NCBI GenBank assembly: GCA_964388085.1
Contig: CAYLZW010000119.1
Location: forward strand, 1 to 15,878
DNA: 15,878 nt
Direction: 5' to 3'
Source: CAYLZW01 sp964388085
GTDB lineage: Bacteria; Myxococcota; UBA727; CAYLZW01
The notes under the pieces were generated by a model. The model was not told the origin of the DNA. It was given only the letters and a program-made list of their open reading frames with translations, and ran no database searches. How positions within the stretch are numbered: position 1 is the stretch's first letter; each line of letters begins with the position of its first letter. Positions 6,965 to 14,721 of this stretch are shown here, piece after piece. Both the position numbers and the translations under genes were made by a program.

Positions 6965-7939
6965 ATGAAGGCGCGTTACCTCTACGTCATGGATCCGCTC
7001 GAGGACGTGAACCCCGCGGGCGACACCACGTTCGACTTCCTGCTCGAGAGCCAGGACCGCGGCGTCGAGAACCACGTCTGCGCCGTGCGCGACCTCTGGA
7101 GCGCCGGCAGCGAGGGCTTCGCGCGCACCCGCCCGGTGACCGTTCGCCGCCCCAGCGACGACGACGCCTCGCATTGCGCGTTCGGCGCGCCGGTCGATCA
7201 GGCGTTCAGCGACTTCGACGTCATCTGGATGCGAAAGGACCCGCCCGTCGACGACATGTTCCTGCAGTCCACCATGGTGCTCGACCGCCATGATCCGGCG
7301 CGCACGCTGATGATGAACACGCCGGCCAGCCTGCGCGTCGCCAACGAGAAGCTGTGGGGTCTGTTCGCCGCCGAGCTGTTCCCGCGCACCGTCGTCAGCG
7401 CGCGCGGCGACGTCCTGCTCGCCGAGCTCGAGCGCATGGGCACCGGCGTCGTCAAGCCGCTGAGCGGCGCGGGCGGCGCCGGCGTCATGGCCTTTCAGCA
7501 CGGCGACAAGAACGCGCGCGCGGCCATCGATCTGCTGACGCTCGAGGGCAAGCGGGTGGCGCTCATCCAGGAGTACCTGCCCGCCGTCCGCGACGGCGAT
7601 AAGCGCGTCATCCTGCTCGGCGGCGACGCCATCGGCGCCGTCTGGCGCGTGCCGCAAGGCGACGATCACCGCGCCAACATGCACGTGGGCGGCAGCGTGC
7701 GCAGGGCCGACATCGACGACGACGACCGGCGCATCGCCGCGCGCCTCAAGCCGGAGCTCTTGCGCCTCGGCCTGCACTTCGTCGGCATCGACGTCATCGG
7801 CGGCAAGGTCACCGAGGTGAACGTCACGAGCCCGACGGGCGTGCAGGAGATCGATCGCCTCGACGGCAGGACCGGCAAGGACCGCATGAGCGCCCAGGTC
7901 ATGGACTACGTCGAGCGCCTCCTGGCCGAGCGCCCGTGA
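6965..7939 (+). CDS. gshB: Glutathione synthetase
   Basis: Catalyses the second step of glutathione synthesis: gamma-glutamylcysteine plus glycine plus ATP gives glutathione, in the cytoplasm. The 324-residue product matches the bacterial ATP-grasp GshB (316 in E. coli). The N-terminus MKARYLYVMDPLEDVNPAGDTT is typical of the family. Nucleotide-binding and catalytic stretches include VVKPLSGAGGAGV (162-174), IQEYLPAVRDGDKR (201-214), RVPQGDDHRANMHVGGS (228-244) and GIDVIGGKVTEVNVTSPTG (274-292), the last containing the metal-binding Glu/Asn. It begins 10 bases after the EI24-type gene and is probably co-transcribed with it. The ATG at 6965 has only a weak ribosome site, which suggests coupling to the upstream gene. 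Confidence 0.95.
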   Translation: MKARYLYVMDPLEDVNPAGDTTFDFLLESQDRGVENHVCAVRDLWSAGSEGFARTRPVTVRRPSDDDASHCAFGAPVDQAFSDFDVIWMRKDPPVDDMFLQSTMVLDRHDPARTLMMNTPASLRVANEKLWGLFAAELFPRTVVSARGDVLLAELERMGTGVVKPLSGAGGAGVMAFQHGDKNARAAIDLLTLEGKRVALIQEYLPAVRDGDKRVILLGGDAIGAVWRVPQGDDHRANMHVGGSVRRADIDDDDRRIAARLKPELLRLGLHFVGIDVIGGKVTEVNVTSPTGVQEIDRLDGRTGKDRMSAQVMDYVERLLAERP

Positions 7940-7955
7940 GTCGGCCCAAGGCGTG

Positions 7956-7972
7956 TGTCCCCTTTGGGGACA
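7956..7972. terminator. Hairpin between convergent gshB and UDP-glucose dehydrogenase genes
   Basis: TGTCCCC-TTT-GGGGACA is a perfect 7-bp inverted repeat with a 3-base loop, extendable by two wobble pairs and one G-C pair. It lies in the 37-base gap between the two convergent stop codons. There is no adjoining T-run. It probably acts as a shared transcript end or 3' stabiliser. Confidence 0.5.
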
Positions 7973-7976
7973 TGCC

Positions 7977-9284
<1,308 letters not shown>

Positions 9285-9341
9285 GACAGACCTCTCGAGG
9301 GCGCTGGCCGGGCGAGCAGCCCTGCCCTCTCTGGGCTCGCA

Positions 9342-9358
9342 CGACGAGCGTCTCGTCG
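9342..9358. promoter_or_regulatory. Inverted repeat just before the FadL-type gene
   Basis: CGACGAG-CGT-CTCGTCG is a perfect 7-bp inverted repeat with a 3-base loop in the 88-base divergent gap between ugd and the FadL-type gene. It ends 14 bases before the ATG at 9373 and only 2 bases before the weak ribosome site. In RNA it could occlude initiation; in DNA it could be an operator. Confidence 0.35.
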
Positions 9359-9372
9359 CAAGAGCCGCTTGC

Positions 9373-10848
9373 ATGCGCGCCTGGCCTCGCGCGACGCTGA
9401 CGCTGATGGGGAGCGCGCGTCACCACACCAGCTTCTTCGGCGCGCTCGCCGGTGTGCTGCTCGTCCTCTGCTGCGCCGAGGCGCGCGCCGACGAGGGCCG
9501 CTTTCAGGACTACGCGGTCGGCTCGCGCGCCATGGGGCTCGGCGGCGCCTTCACCGCCATCGCCGACGACGCCAGCGGCATCTTCTACAACCCAGCCGGC
9601 ATCGTCGACGTGGGTCGCGCGCGCCTGTCGCTCTCGACGAGCCTGTACGGGCTCGAGCTGCACGGCACGACCCCGGTCGAGGGCGTCGTCCAGCGCCTCG
9701 ATCGCGGCCTGTCGGCGACGGACCTCATCATCATCCCCTCGTCGACGGGAGCGGTCATCGGCCTCGGTGAGCCGCTGCCCGGCGGCCAGCGGCGCCACGC
9801 GTTCGCCTTCGGCACCCTCGTGCCGACCTACACCTCGCGCTTCGTCGAGACCGCCCTCGAGGACGCCGAGACCGGCGCGCCCGCGCGCTTCCGCTCGCAG
9901 CTCACCGATCGAACGCTGCACGCGGGCGCCGCCTATGGCTATCGCGCCGGCCCCTGGCTGCGCGTCGGGCTGGCGCTGCACTACGTGCTGCGCACCGTCG
10001 ACGCCCAGGACGATCTGGCGAGCCCCTTTACGCCGGGCGAGAGCGAGCGCTTCTTCCAGACGAGCACGCGCCTGCGCGCCACCCAGCACAGCGTTCGCGC
10101 CGCGCTCGGCCTCAAGCTCCGGCCCGGTCCTCGCTGGTCCGTCGGCATCAGCCTGACGCCGCCGTCCCTCGGTGTCTGGCGTGCGGTGGACTTCGAGGCA
10201 GAGACGGTCGACGCGAGAGAGCCGGGAGCGCCGAAGCTCCGCCGGGCCTCGGCCCGCTTCAGCGGCCTCGATCCGACCAGCCAGCTGCCCGCGAAGCTGC
10301 GCGTCGGCGTCGCCTTCATCCAGCCGGCGGACTTCACCGTCAGCGTCGACGTCATCGCCTACGCGCCGAGCTCGTACGTGCTCTTGCGCCCCGATGAGAT
10401 CACGGGCGATCGCTCGGACTACGAGCGCATCCCGATCCCGCTGCGCGTCGACCGCGGTCCGCTCGTGAACGCGGCCGTCGGCGTCGAGAAGCTGCTCTCG
10501 AGCGACATCGCGCTCTCGGGCGGCCTGTTCACGAACTTTTCGAGCGCGGATGACCTCGTCACGGGCGCCGAGGGTCTCTTGCTGGCGGGCGGCCCGCGCC
10601 TATCGAACGTGCAGATGATGGGCGCGAGCCTCGCGGTGGGCTTCTTTCAGGAGCACAGCCTGCATCGCCTCGGCGTCACGGGGTCGACGGGCTTTGGCAG
10701 GGTCGTCATCCCGGCGGCGCCGGACGCGCGCTTCCCCGGCGCCCCGCCGCTGCGAGCGGTGGAGGCGACGCAGACCTTCGTGTATGTGTTCTGGTCGTCG
10801 AGCTTCCGCTACGGCGAGGGTCGCGACACGCGCGCTCTCGATCTCTGA
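9373..10848 (+). CDS. FadL/OMPP1-type outer-membrane protein
   Basis: A predicted outer-membrane beta-barrel related to FadL/TodX/OMPP1 transporters, which bring hydrophobic compounds such as long-chain fatty acids or aromatics across the outer membrane. The 491-residue product has a signal peptide (hydrophobic core about residues 20-35, cleavage probably after EARA at 39). It is followed by the family's N-terminal signature YAVGSRAMGLGGAF..ADDASGIFYNPAGI (about 48-77). The rest alternates short amphipathic strands with polar loops, and the last strands end FVYVFWSSSFRYGEG, an aromatic-rich ending typical of barrels. ATG 9373 has a weak AGAG site 8 bases upstream; ATG 9406 would give a shorter signal peptide and has no visible site. 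The substrate is unknown. It stands alone, divergent from ugd and convergent with a glycosyltransferase gene. Confidence 0.82.
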   Translation: MRAWPRATLTLMGSARHHTSFFGALAGVLLVLCCAEARADEGRFQDYAVGSRAMGLGGAFTAIADDASGIFYNPAGIVDVGRARLSLSTSLYGLELHGTTPVEGVVQRLDRGLSATDLIIIPSSTGAVIGLGEPLPGGQRRHAFAFGTLVPTYTSRFVETALEDAETGAPARFRSQLTDRTLHAGAAYGYRAGPWLRVGLALHYVLRTVDAQDDLASPFTPGESERFFQTSTRLRATQHSVRAALGLKLRPGPRWSVGISLTPPSLGVWRAVDFEAETVDAREPGAPKLRRASARFSGLDPTSQLPAKLRVGVAFIQPADFTVSVDVIAYAPSSYVLLRPDEITGDRSDYERIPIPLRVDRGPLVNAAVGVEKLLSSDIALSGGLFTNFSSADDLVTGAEGLLLAGGPRLSNVQMMGASLAVGFFQEHSLHRLGVTGSTGFGRVVIPAAPDARFPGAPPLRAVEATQTFVYVFWSSSFRYGEGRDTRALDL

Positions 10849-10874
10849 GCCTCGAGCCTCGAGCCTCGAGCCTC
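10847..10874. repeat. Four exact tandem copies of GAGCCTC
   Basis: The 7-bp unit GAGCCTC occurs four times without error. It begins inside the FadL-type stop codon (TGA at 10846-10848) and ends inside the glycosyltransferase stop codon (minus-strand TGA at 10875-10873). It therefore fills the whole convergent gap. No other terminator-like structure is present there. Confidence 0.9.
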
Positions 10875-12087
10875 AGCCGATCTCCTCGAGCGAGCGACGC
10901 AGATCGCGGCGCGAATACAGGCGGCCTCGCCACTCGATGGTGCCGCGCAAGCCGAAGAGCACACCCGCGTGGATGGCGCTGACCGCCATGACGACGGCGC
11001 CGATGGGGAAGAACAGCGCGGCGACGGGCTCGAAGCGCACCATGCTGCGCGCCTTCAAGAGCCCCGCGGCGGGCAAGAGCAGCGCGAGCAGCGCCGGCAG
11101 GGCCGACCAGGGCACCTGCCCCGCCGCGAGCCAGAGCGGTCCGCTGCTCATCAGCACCACGGTCGGCACGATGCCGCCGGCGGCCAGCACGAGGCCCTTG
11201 CCGACGACGATGAGTGAGCTGTTCATGGCCGTCGCCAGCGCGCCCTTGCGCATGCACATGTAGAGCTGGTGCACGCTGCGATAGGGGCGCATGCGCACCT
11301 GCGAGACGGCGCGCATCACCGAGCCGCGGCCGCCGTCGTCGCGCATCATGGTGCCGAGCGCGCGATCGTCGAGGATGGCGCCGCGGATGCGCGCGTGCGT
11401 GCCGCGTAAGCGATAGGGCTCCGCGCGCACGAGGTTGAAGGCGCCGACCCCTGCGCCGACGCCGCTGTCGGGATCGGCCGCGCGCGGGTCCACGAAGCGG
11501 AACTCCCACAAGAGCACGTACAGCGGCAGCACCAGGGCCTCGAGCAGCGACCCCGCCTCGAGGCGCGGGTGCACGGCGAGGTGGTCGAGCCGCTCCTCCC
11601 GCATGACGTCGATGGCGTGCAGCAGCGCGCGGCGCCCGTGCACCACGTCGGCGTCGGTGAACAGCAGCCAGTCGCCGTTGGCGCGCCCCTGGCCGAGCTC
11701 GAGGGCGTACGCCTTCGCCACCCAACCGAGCGGGACCTTCTTGCTCTCGAGCACGAGCAAGCGGCTGTCCTCCTCGGCGAGGGCTTGCAGGATCTGAAGC
11801 GTCCCGTCGTCGGAGCCGTCGTCGACGGCGACCACCTGTATGTCGACGCCCTCTTGCGCGAGCAGCGAGCGCACGCAGCGCTCGACGGCGTCGGCTTCGT
11901 TGCGCGCGGCCAGCACGGCGCTCACGCGGGGGCGCGGGCCGTCCTCGGAGGGGCTCTTGGACGAGACGCCGAGCGGCAGCTTGCGGAGGGACTCGGTGGC
12001 GCGCCAGGCGCGGGCGAGAACGTAGGCCCAACCCAAGCAGAGGACGATGGCGGTCAGCAAGCTGACCTGAGACAACGCCTCGAGCAC
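10873..12087 (-). CDS. Family 2 membrane glycosyltransferase (HpnB/CrtQ-like)
   Basis: A membrane-anchored GT-A fold glycosyltransferase that transfers a sugar from a nucleotide or lipid donor to an unknown acceptor at the cytoplasmic membrane. Of 404 residues, an N-terminal TM helix lies near 8-25. The catalytic domain runs about 54-290, with AVLAARNEADAVERCVRSL (57-75), VVAVDDGSDDGT (85-96), the DxD-type TDADV (144-148) and the acceptor-side IRGAILDDRALG (234-245). C-terminal TM helices lie near 292-313, 328-345 and 355-380, and a tail GTIEWRGRLYSRRDL (382-396) resembles CrtQ/HpnB-like enzymes. GTG 12087 is chosen because GGAGGG stands 4 bases upstream. The frame continues to GTG 12126, which has no ribosome site. 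A hopanoid, carotenoid or other lipid glycosylation role is possible, but no such pathway gene is adjacent. Confidence 0.85.
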   Translation of the reverse strand: MLEALSQVSLLTAIVLCLGWAYVLARAWRATESLRKLPLGVSSKSPSEDGPRPRVSAVLAARNEADAVERCVRSLLAQEGVDIQVVAVDDGSDDGTLQILQALAEEDSRLLVLESKKVPLGWVAKAYALELGQGRANGDWLLFTDADVVHGRRALLHAIDVMREERLDHLAVHPRLEAGSLLEALVLPLYVLLWEFRFVDPRAADPDSGVGAGVGAFNLVRAEPYRLRGTHARIRGAILDDRALGTMMRDDGGRGSVMRAVSQVRMRPYRSVHQLYMCMRKGALATAMNSSLIVVGKGLVLAAGGIVPTVVLMSSGPLWLAAGQVPWSALPALLALLLPAAGLLKARSMVRFEPVAALFFPIGAVVMAVSAIHAGVLFGLRGTIEWRGRLYSRRDLRRSLEEIG

Positions 12088-12091
12088 CAGG

Positions 12092-12097
12092 CCCTCC
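12092..12097 (-). promoter_or_regulatory. Ribosome binding site deciding the glycosyltransferase start
   Basis: On the minus strand GGAGGG precedes the GTG at 12087 with a 4-base spacer. The upstream alternative GTG at 12126 has no purine-rich site, so this element favours the 404-residue product. Confidence 0.5.
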
Positions 12098-12164
12098 GCC
12101 CTCTCTCCCCCGCCGACGGGCGACACCCGACGAGCGACGCACTGCTGCGCGACTCAGGTCAGCC

Positions 12165-12178
12165 TAGCTATAAAAAAC
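12165..12178 (-). promoter_or_regulatory. AT-rich patch, possible promoter of the glycosyltransferase gene
   Basis: In a window with almost no AT-rich sequence, the minus strand reads GTTTTTTATAGCTA between the lipoprotein stop and the glycosyltransferase start. TATAGC could serve as a -10 element, but no good -35 is visible. The T6 run could alternatively belong to a weak terminator of the lipoprotein gene. A run of eight G (minus strand, 12228-12221) lies between this patch and the lipoprotein stop. Confidence 0.25.
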
Positions 12179-12236
12179 GGTCGCGTCTCTCTTGTGCCCT
12201 GCTGGATCTGCACCCTTCTGCCCCCCCCGAACGACG

Positions 12237-13466
12237 TCACGGCGGATCGCTGTAGTTCAGCAGCAGCGCGGCGGCGCGGCGCTCGCAGGCGCTGTCCGTG
12301 ATGTAGGCGACCCCCAGCGGCTCGCCGCCGCCGCCCTCGTACTTCATGAGGTCGTCGCTCTCGCTCGAGACCTCGCCCGCGCCGAGGGCCGTCACGAACG
12401 CCGGCTCCGCGCTGCCGATGCCGAGCCCTCCGCTGGAGCTGCCGACGAAGGGCGGCGAGAGGATGATCTGCTGCACCTCCGCGTTCGAAGGGTCGCAGCT
12501 GCCGCTCAGGGGACAGCGCGCCACCACACGGACGCCGAAGGCGGCGTAGATGCGCACGAGGAAGTCGAGGTCCGTGATGCCGATGTCGACCGCGACGATG
12601 CCCTGCGCCTCGTAAGCGCTGCCGAGCACTCCGTCGGCGACGTCGAGGTCGTCGCCGACCGCGAGCTCGGCAGGCGCCGCGCCGATGGCGGCGCCGGCGA
12701 TGTCGATGGGCAGGTCCCAGCGCGCGCTCGTCTGCGGCGCGAACAGCGCCACCGCGGTGACGAGGCCGCCGGCGTCCGAGGTGACGCTCTGTCCGTCACT
12801 TGCGGAAGCGTCGAACCCGATGCCGGCGAGGTCCACGGAGACCGGGCTCGTGAGCGCCGCCTGCGCGCTCGTTCGGGTGTCACCGGGGACGACGCCGGTG
12901 TCGTTCGTGAGGTTCACGCCGTCGAGCGTGACCACGCGCGCCACGACGTCGGCCGCGCTGGCGCCGCCCTCGAAGTCGGCGCCCGCGAGATCGTCGACGT
13001 ATTCGACGCGGACGCCGTGGCTGCAGTGCCAGGAGCGGAAGGGGTTGTCGGTGCTGACCGCGGCGCCAAAGGCAGCGTCGACGTCGGCGCGCGTGGCGGC
13101 CCCGACGGCGAGCGACGCGGCGCCGGGACCGAAGCTGTTCGTCGTGCTGGTGTGCGCGAACGTGACCGCGCCCGTCACGGGGACGCCGTCGCACGGATCG
13201 ACCAGCGGACAGCCCGCGTCCTCCTCGTCGACCGGGCCGCCGTCGGGCGGATCCGTCGGACCCGCGTCGGGCGGATCCGTCGGACCCGCGTCGGGGCCCG
13301 CGTCCTCGCCGCCGCCCGCGTCAGCTGTCCCCGCGTCGACGGACGCTCCTGCGTCGTCTCCCGCGGCGCCGGCGTCGTCACCGCTCAGGGTGCCGGTGCA
13401 GCCGACCGCGAACAGCGCTCCAAGAGTGACGGCGAGCGACGATGTCGACGCGAGCGAGCGGCGCAT
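12237..13466 (-). CDS. Large repeat-containing lipoprotein of unknown function
   Basis: A predicted secreted, lipid-anchored protein of 409 residues that I do not recognise as a named family. The signal peptide MRRSLASTSS..ALFAVGC gives lipid attachment at Cys23; the residue at -3 of the lipobox is Ala, slightly off consensus. Thr at +2 suggests outer-membrane sorting. Residues 28-85 form a low-complexity Asp-Ala-Gly linker with two exact DAGPTDPP units, a style common in Myxococcota lipoproteins. The rest (about 95-405) seems to hold four degenerate copies of a small motif with a G-x-x-x-[xVA]-x-x-x-[AL]-[LF]-G core (near 120-134, 190-205, 269-282, 349-362), each followed by a Gly-Val/Ile-rich strand. 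Six cysteines after the anchor could form disulfides. The ATG at 13466 is well supported by GGAGGT three bases upstream. It may be transcribed with the genes on either side. Confidence 0.85.
   Translation of the reverse strand: MRRSLASTSSLAVTLGALFAVGCTGTLSGDDAGAAGDDAGASVDAGTADAGGGEDAGPDAGPTDPPDAGPTDPPDGGPVDEEDAGCPLVDPCDGVPVTGAVTFAHTSTTNSFGPGAASLAVGAATRADVDAAFGAAVSTDNPFRSWHCSHGVRVEYVDDLAGADFEGGASAADVVARVVTLDGVNLTNDTGVVPGDTRTSAQAALTSPVSVDLAGIGFDASASDGQSVTSDAGGLVTAVALFAPQTSARWDLPIDIAGAAIGAAPAELAVGDDLDVADGVLGSAYEAQGIVAVDIGITDLDFLVRIYAAFGVRVVARCPLSGSCDPSNAEVQQIILSPPFVGSSSGGLGIGSAEPAFVTALGAGEVSSESDDLMKYEGGGGEPLGVAYITDSACERRAAALLLNYSDPP
13242..13289 (-). repeat. 24-bp perfect tandem repeat inside the lipoprotein linker
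   Basis: Two identical adjacent 24-base units (13242-13265 and 13266-13289) encode the two DAGPTDPP blocks of the lipoprotein linker. Partial copies flank them on both sides. The unit length is a multiple of three, so copy-number change would alter only linker length. Confidence 0.9.
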
Positions 13467-13585
13467 GAGACCTCCACGCGGCAGCGCGGCCGCACCAGGT
13501 CATTAGCAGGATGTGCGCGGGAAGGCGCCTCGGGTCGCTCCGCTCGGGCGCTGGACCGCACCAGCCCTCCGCTCGAAAGAGCGCG

Positions 13586-13616
13586 AAAACGACTGGGCGG
13601 GCTTTGGAGGAGCCCG
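13586..13616 (-). terminator. Weak terminator-like hairpin after the coiled-coil gene
   Basis: In the 170-base gap between the coiled-coil stop (13637) and the lipoprotein start (13466), the minus strand forms CGGGCT-cctccaa-AGCCCG (13616-13598), followed nine bases later by TTTT (13589-13586). The 6-bp stem and distant T-run make it a weak candidate. The remainder of the gap presumably contains the lipoprotein promoter, but no clear boxes are seen. Confidence 0.3.
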
Positions 13617-13636
13617 GCGGAGGGCCCAAGGAGCGC

Positions 13637-14566
13637 TCAGGCGTCCTCGGCCGCCGGCTCCTTCGGGGCGTCCGCGGCGCCGTCGTCGCTCTTGGCGCGC
13701 ACGGCGCGGACCTCGGTGATGCGCTCGAGCGCCTCGACGCCCCGGTCGTGCGGGCACTTGTACAGGCGGCCCGGCTTCAGCTCGACGACGTAGTTGTCTT
13801 TGTCCGCGATCAACGGAACCGCGTAGACGAGCTTGTTGTCTTCTCGGGCAGACCAATAGAGGAAGTCCTGGTGCAGCAGGCAATCAAAGCGCTCGCGAGC
13901 CTCTTTGTACGTCGCGTTGAGCTTGCGCTCCTTGTCCTCGCGCTCCAGGGCGACCTGATCGGCGCGCGAGCGTAGCTCCTGGGCCTGCACGGCCTCCGTC
14001 TCGTGCTTGGCGAACGCTTGCTCGGCCTCGACGCGGACGATCTGCGCCTTCAAGCGCTTCTCGCGGAGCTCGAGGCTCTTGTCGATGTTGCGCACCCAGA
14101 GGCGCTCCACCTCGGCCCAGAGCTTCTGCTTGCGCGCGTCCTCGCGCTCGTAGTCGAGGTTCACCTTCTCGCGCTGCTTCTCGAGCTTTCGCTTCGTGGA
14201 GGCGTCCTGCGCCTCCTCCATCTCGACGTCGAAGGCGCCGAGGCGCTGCCACAGCTCGGTGGTCTTCGAGCGCTGCAGCTCATACTGCGAGACCGCCTCG
14301 AAGGAGTCGTTCTCGATCTGCGCGGCCTCGTTGGCGAGCCGGGCGCTCTCGTCCTCGAGCACGTTGGCGCGCTCGAGCGTGTCGATGGCGTGCCGGTGCA
14401 GCAGCTCGGCGCGGAAGTCGAGGAGGTTCACCTGCGTGAGCAGCTCCTCGTGCCTCTCCGTCGCCACCTTGAGATCTCTGCGCGAGGCCTCGAGCTCGGA
14501 GTGCCAGCCCTTGAAGGCCTGGCTATCCACGATCTCACCGACCTCGTCGATCCACTTCGGCTTCAC
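13637..14566 (-). CDS. Long coiled-coil protein of unknown function
   Basis: I do not recognise a named family. The 309-residue product has no signal peptide or TM segment and is probably cytoplasmic. Residues about 22-230 are almost entirely charged helix rich in Glu, Lys, Arg, Gln and Leu with heptad-like spacing, predicted to be a long coiled coil. A small C-terminal part (about 228-290) is different: RFDCLLHQDFLYWSARED followed by beta-like LVYAVPLIADKDNYVVELKP and YKCPHDRGVEALERI, with two cysteines (229, 271). The last 17 residues are an acidic Ala/Pro tail. GTG 14566 is chosen because GAGGT (14572-14576) stands 5 bases upstream; a TTG three bases earlier is the alternative. It lies downstream of, and in the same direction as, the AgmX/PglI-tail gene, so a shared apparatus is plausible but unproven. 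Confidence 0.82.
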   Translation of the reverse strand: MKPKWIDEVGEIVDSQAFKGWHSELEASRRDLKVATERHEELLTQVNLLDFRAELLHRHAIDTLERANVLEDESARLANEAAQIENDSFEAVSQYELQRSKTTELWQRLGAFDVEMEEAQDASTKRKLEKQREKVNLDYEREDARKQKLWAEVERLWVRNIDKSLELREKRLKAQIVRVEAEQAFAKHETEAVQAQELRSRADQVALEREDKERKLNATYKEARERFDCLLHQDFLYWSAREDNKLVYAVPLIADKDNYVVELKPGRLYKCPHDRGVEALERITEVRAVRAKSDDGAADAPKEPAAEDA

Positions 14567-14571
14567 CAAAA

Positions 14572-14576
14572 CCTCG
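14572..14576 (-). promoter_or_regulatory. Ribosome binding site of the coiled-coil gene
   Basis: GAGGT on the minus strand sits 5 bases before the GTG at 14566 and only 2 bases before the TTG at 14569. The spacing therefore selects the GTG. Confidence 0.5.
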
Positions 14577-14618
14577 AGTCACCGAACCTGCGCACGAACC
14601 CGTCGCTGACACGCGAGC

Positions 14619-14646
14619 GTCCGCGCGAGCCGAAGCGCGCGCGGAC
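14619..14646. promoter_or_regulatory. Strong 9-bp hairpin in the leader of the coiled-coil gene
   Basis: GTCCGCGCG (14619-14627) and CGCGCGGAC (14638-14646) form a perfect 9-bp stem with a 10-base loop. It lies in the 155-base gap between the AgmX/PglI-tail stop and the coiled-coil start. No T-run follows on the minus strand, so it could be a Rho-assisted terminator, an mRNA processing structure or a regulator site. The rest of the gap shows only the ribosome site and no convincing promoter. Confidence 0.45.
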
Positions 14647-14721
14647 CCAGGATACCCAGATGTCCGGAGCCGACCCTAATGGGGCGACCCCCTGTACCTG
14701 ATCGCTCGCCTCTGAACGGTG

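Noticed and set aside
9445..9480. Lipoprotein signal in the FadL-type protein (two cysteines near the end of the signal peptide)
   Set aside because: The LVLCC context does not match a lipobox, a standard cleavage site follows, and the protein is otherwise a typical barrel.
13242..13289. Possible CRISPR-like repeat
   Set aside because: The two 24-bp units are directly adjacent without spacers and encode an in-frame protein linker.
12192..13793. A 533-codon open frame on the plus strand opposite the lipoprotein gene
   Set aside because: The minus-strand frame has a signal peptide, lipobox, ribosome site and plausible domain repeats. The plus-strand translation has none of these.
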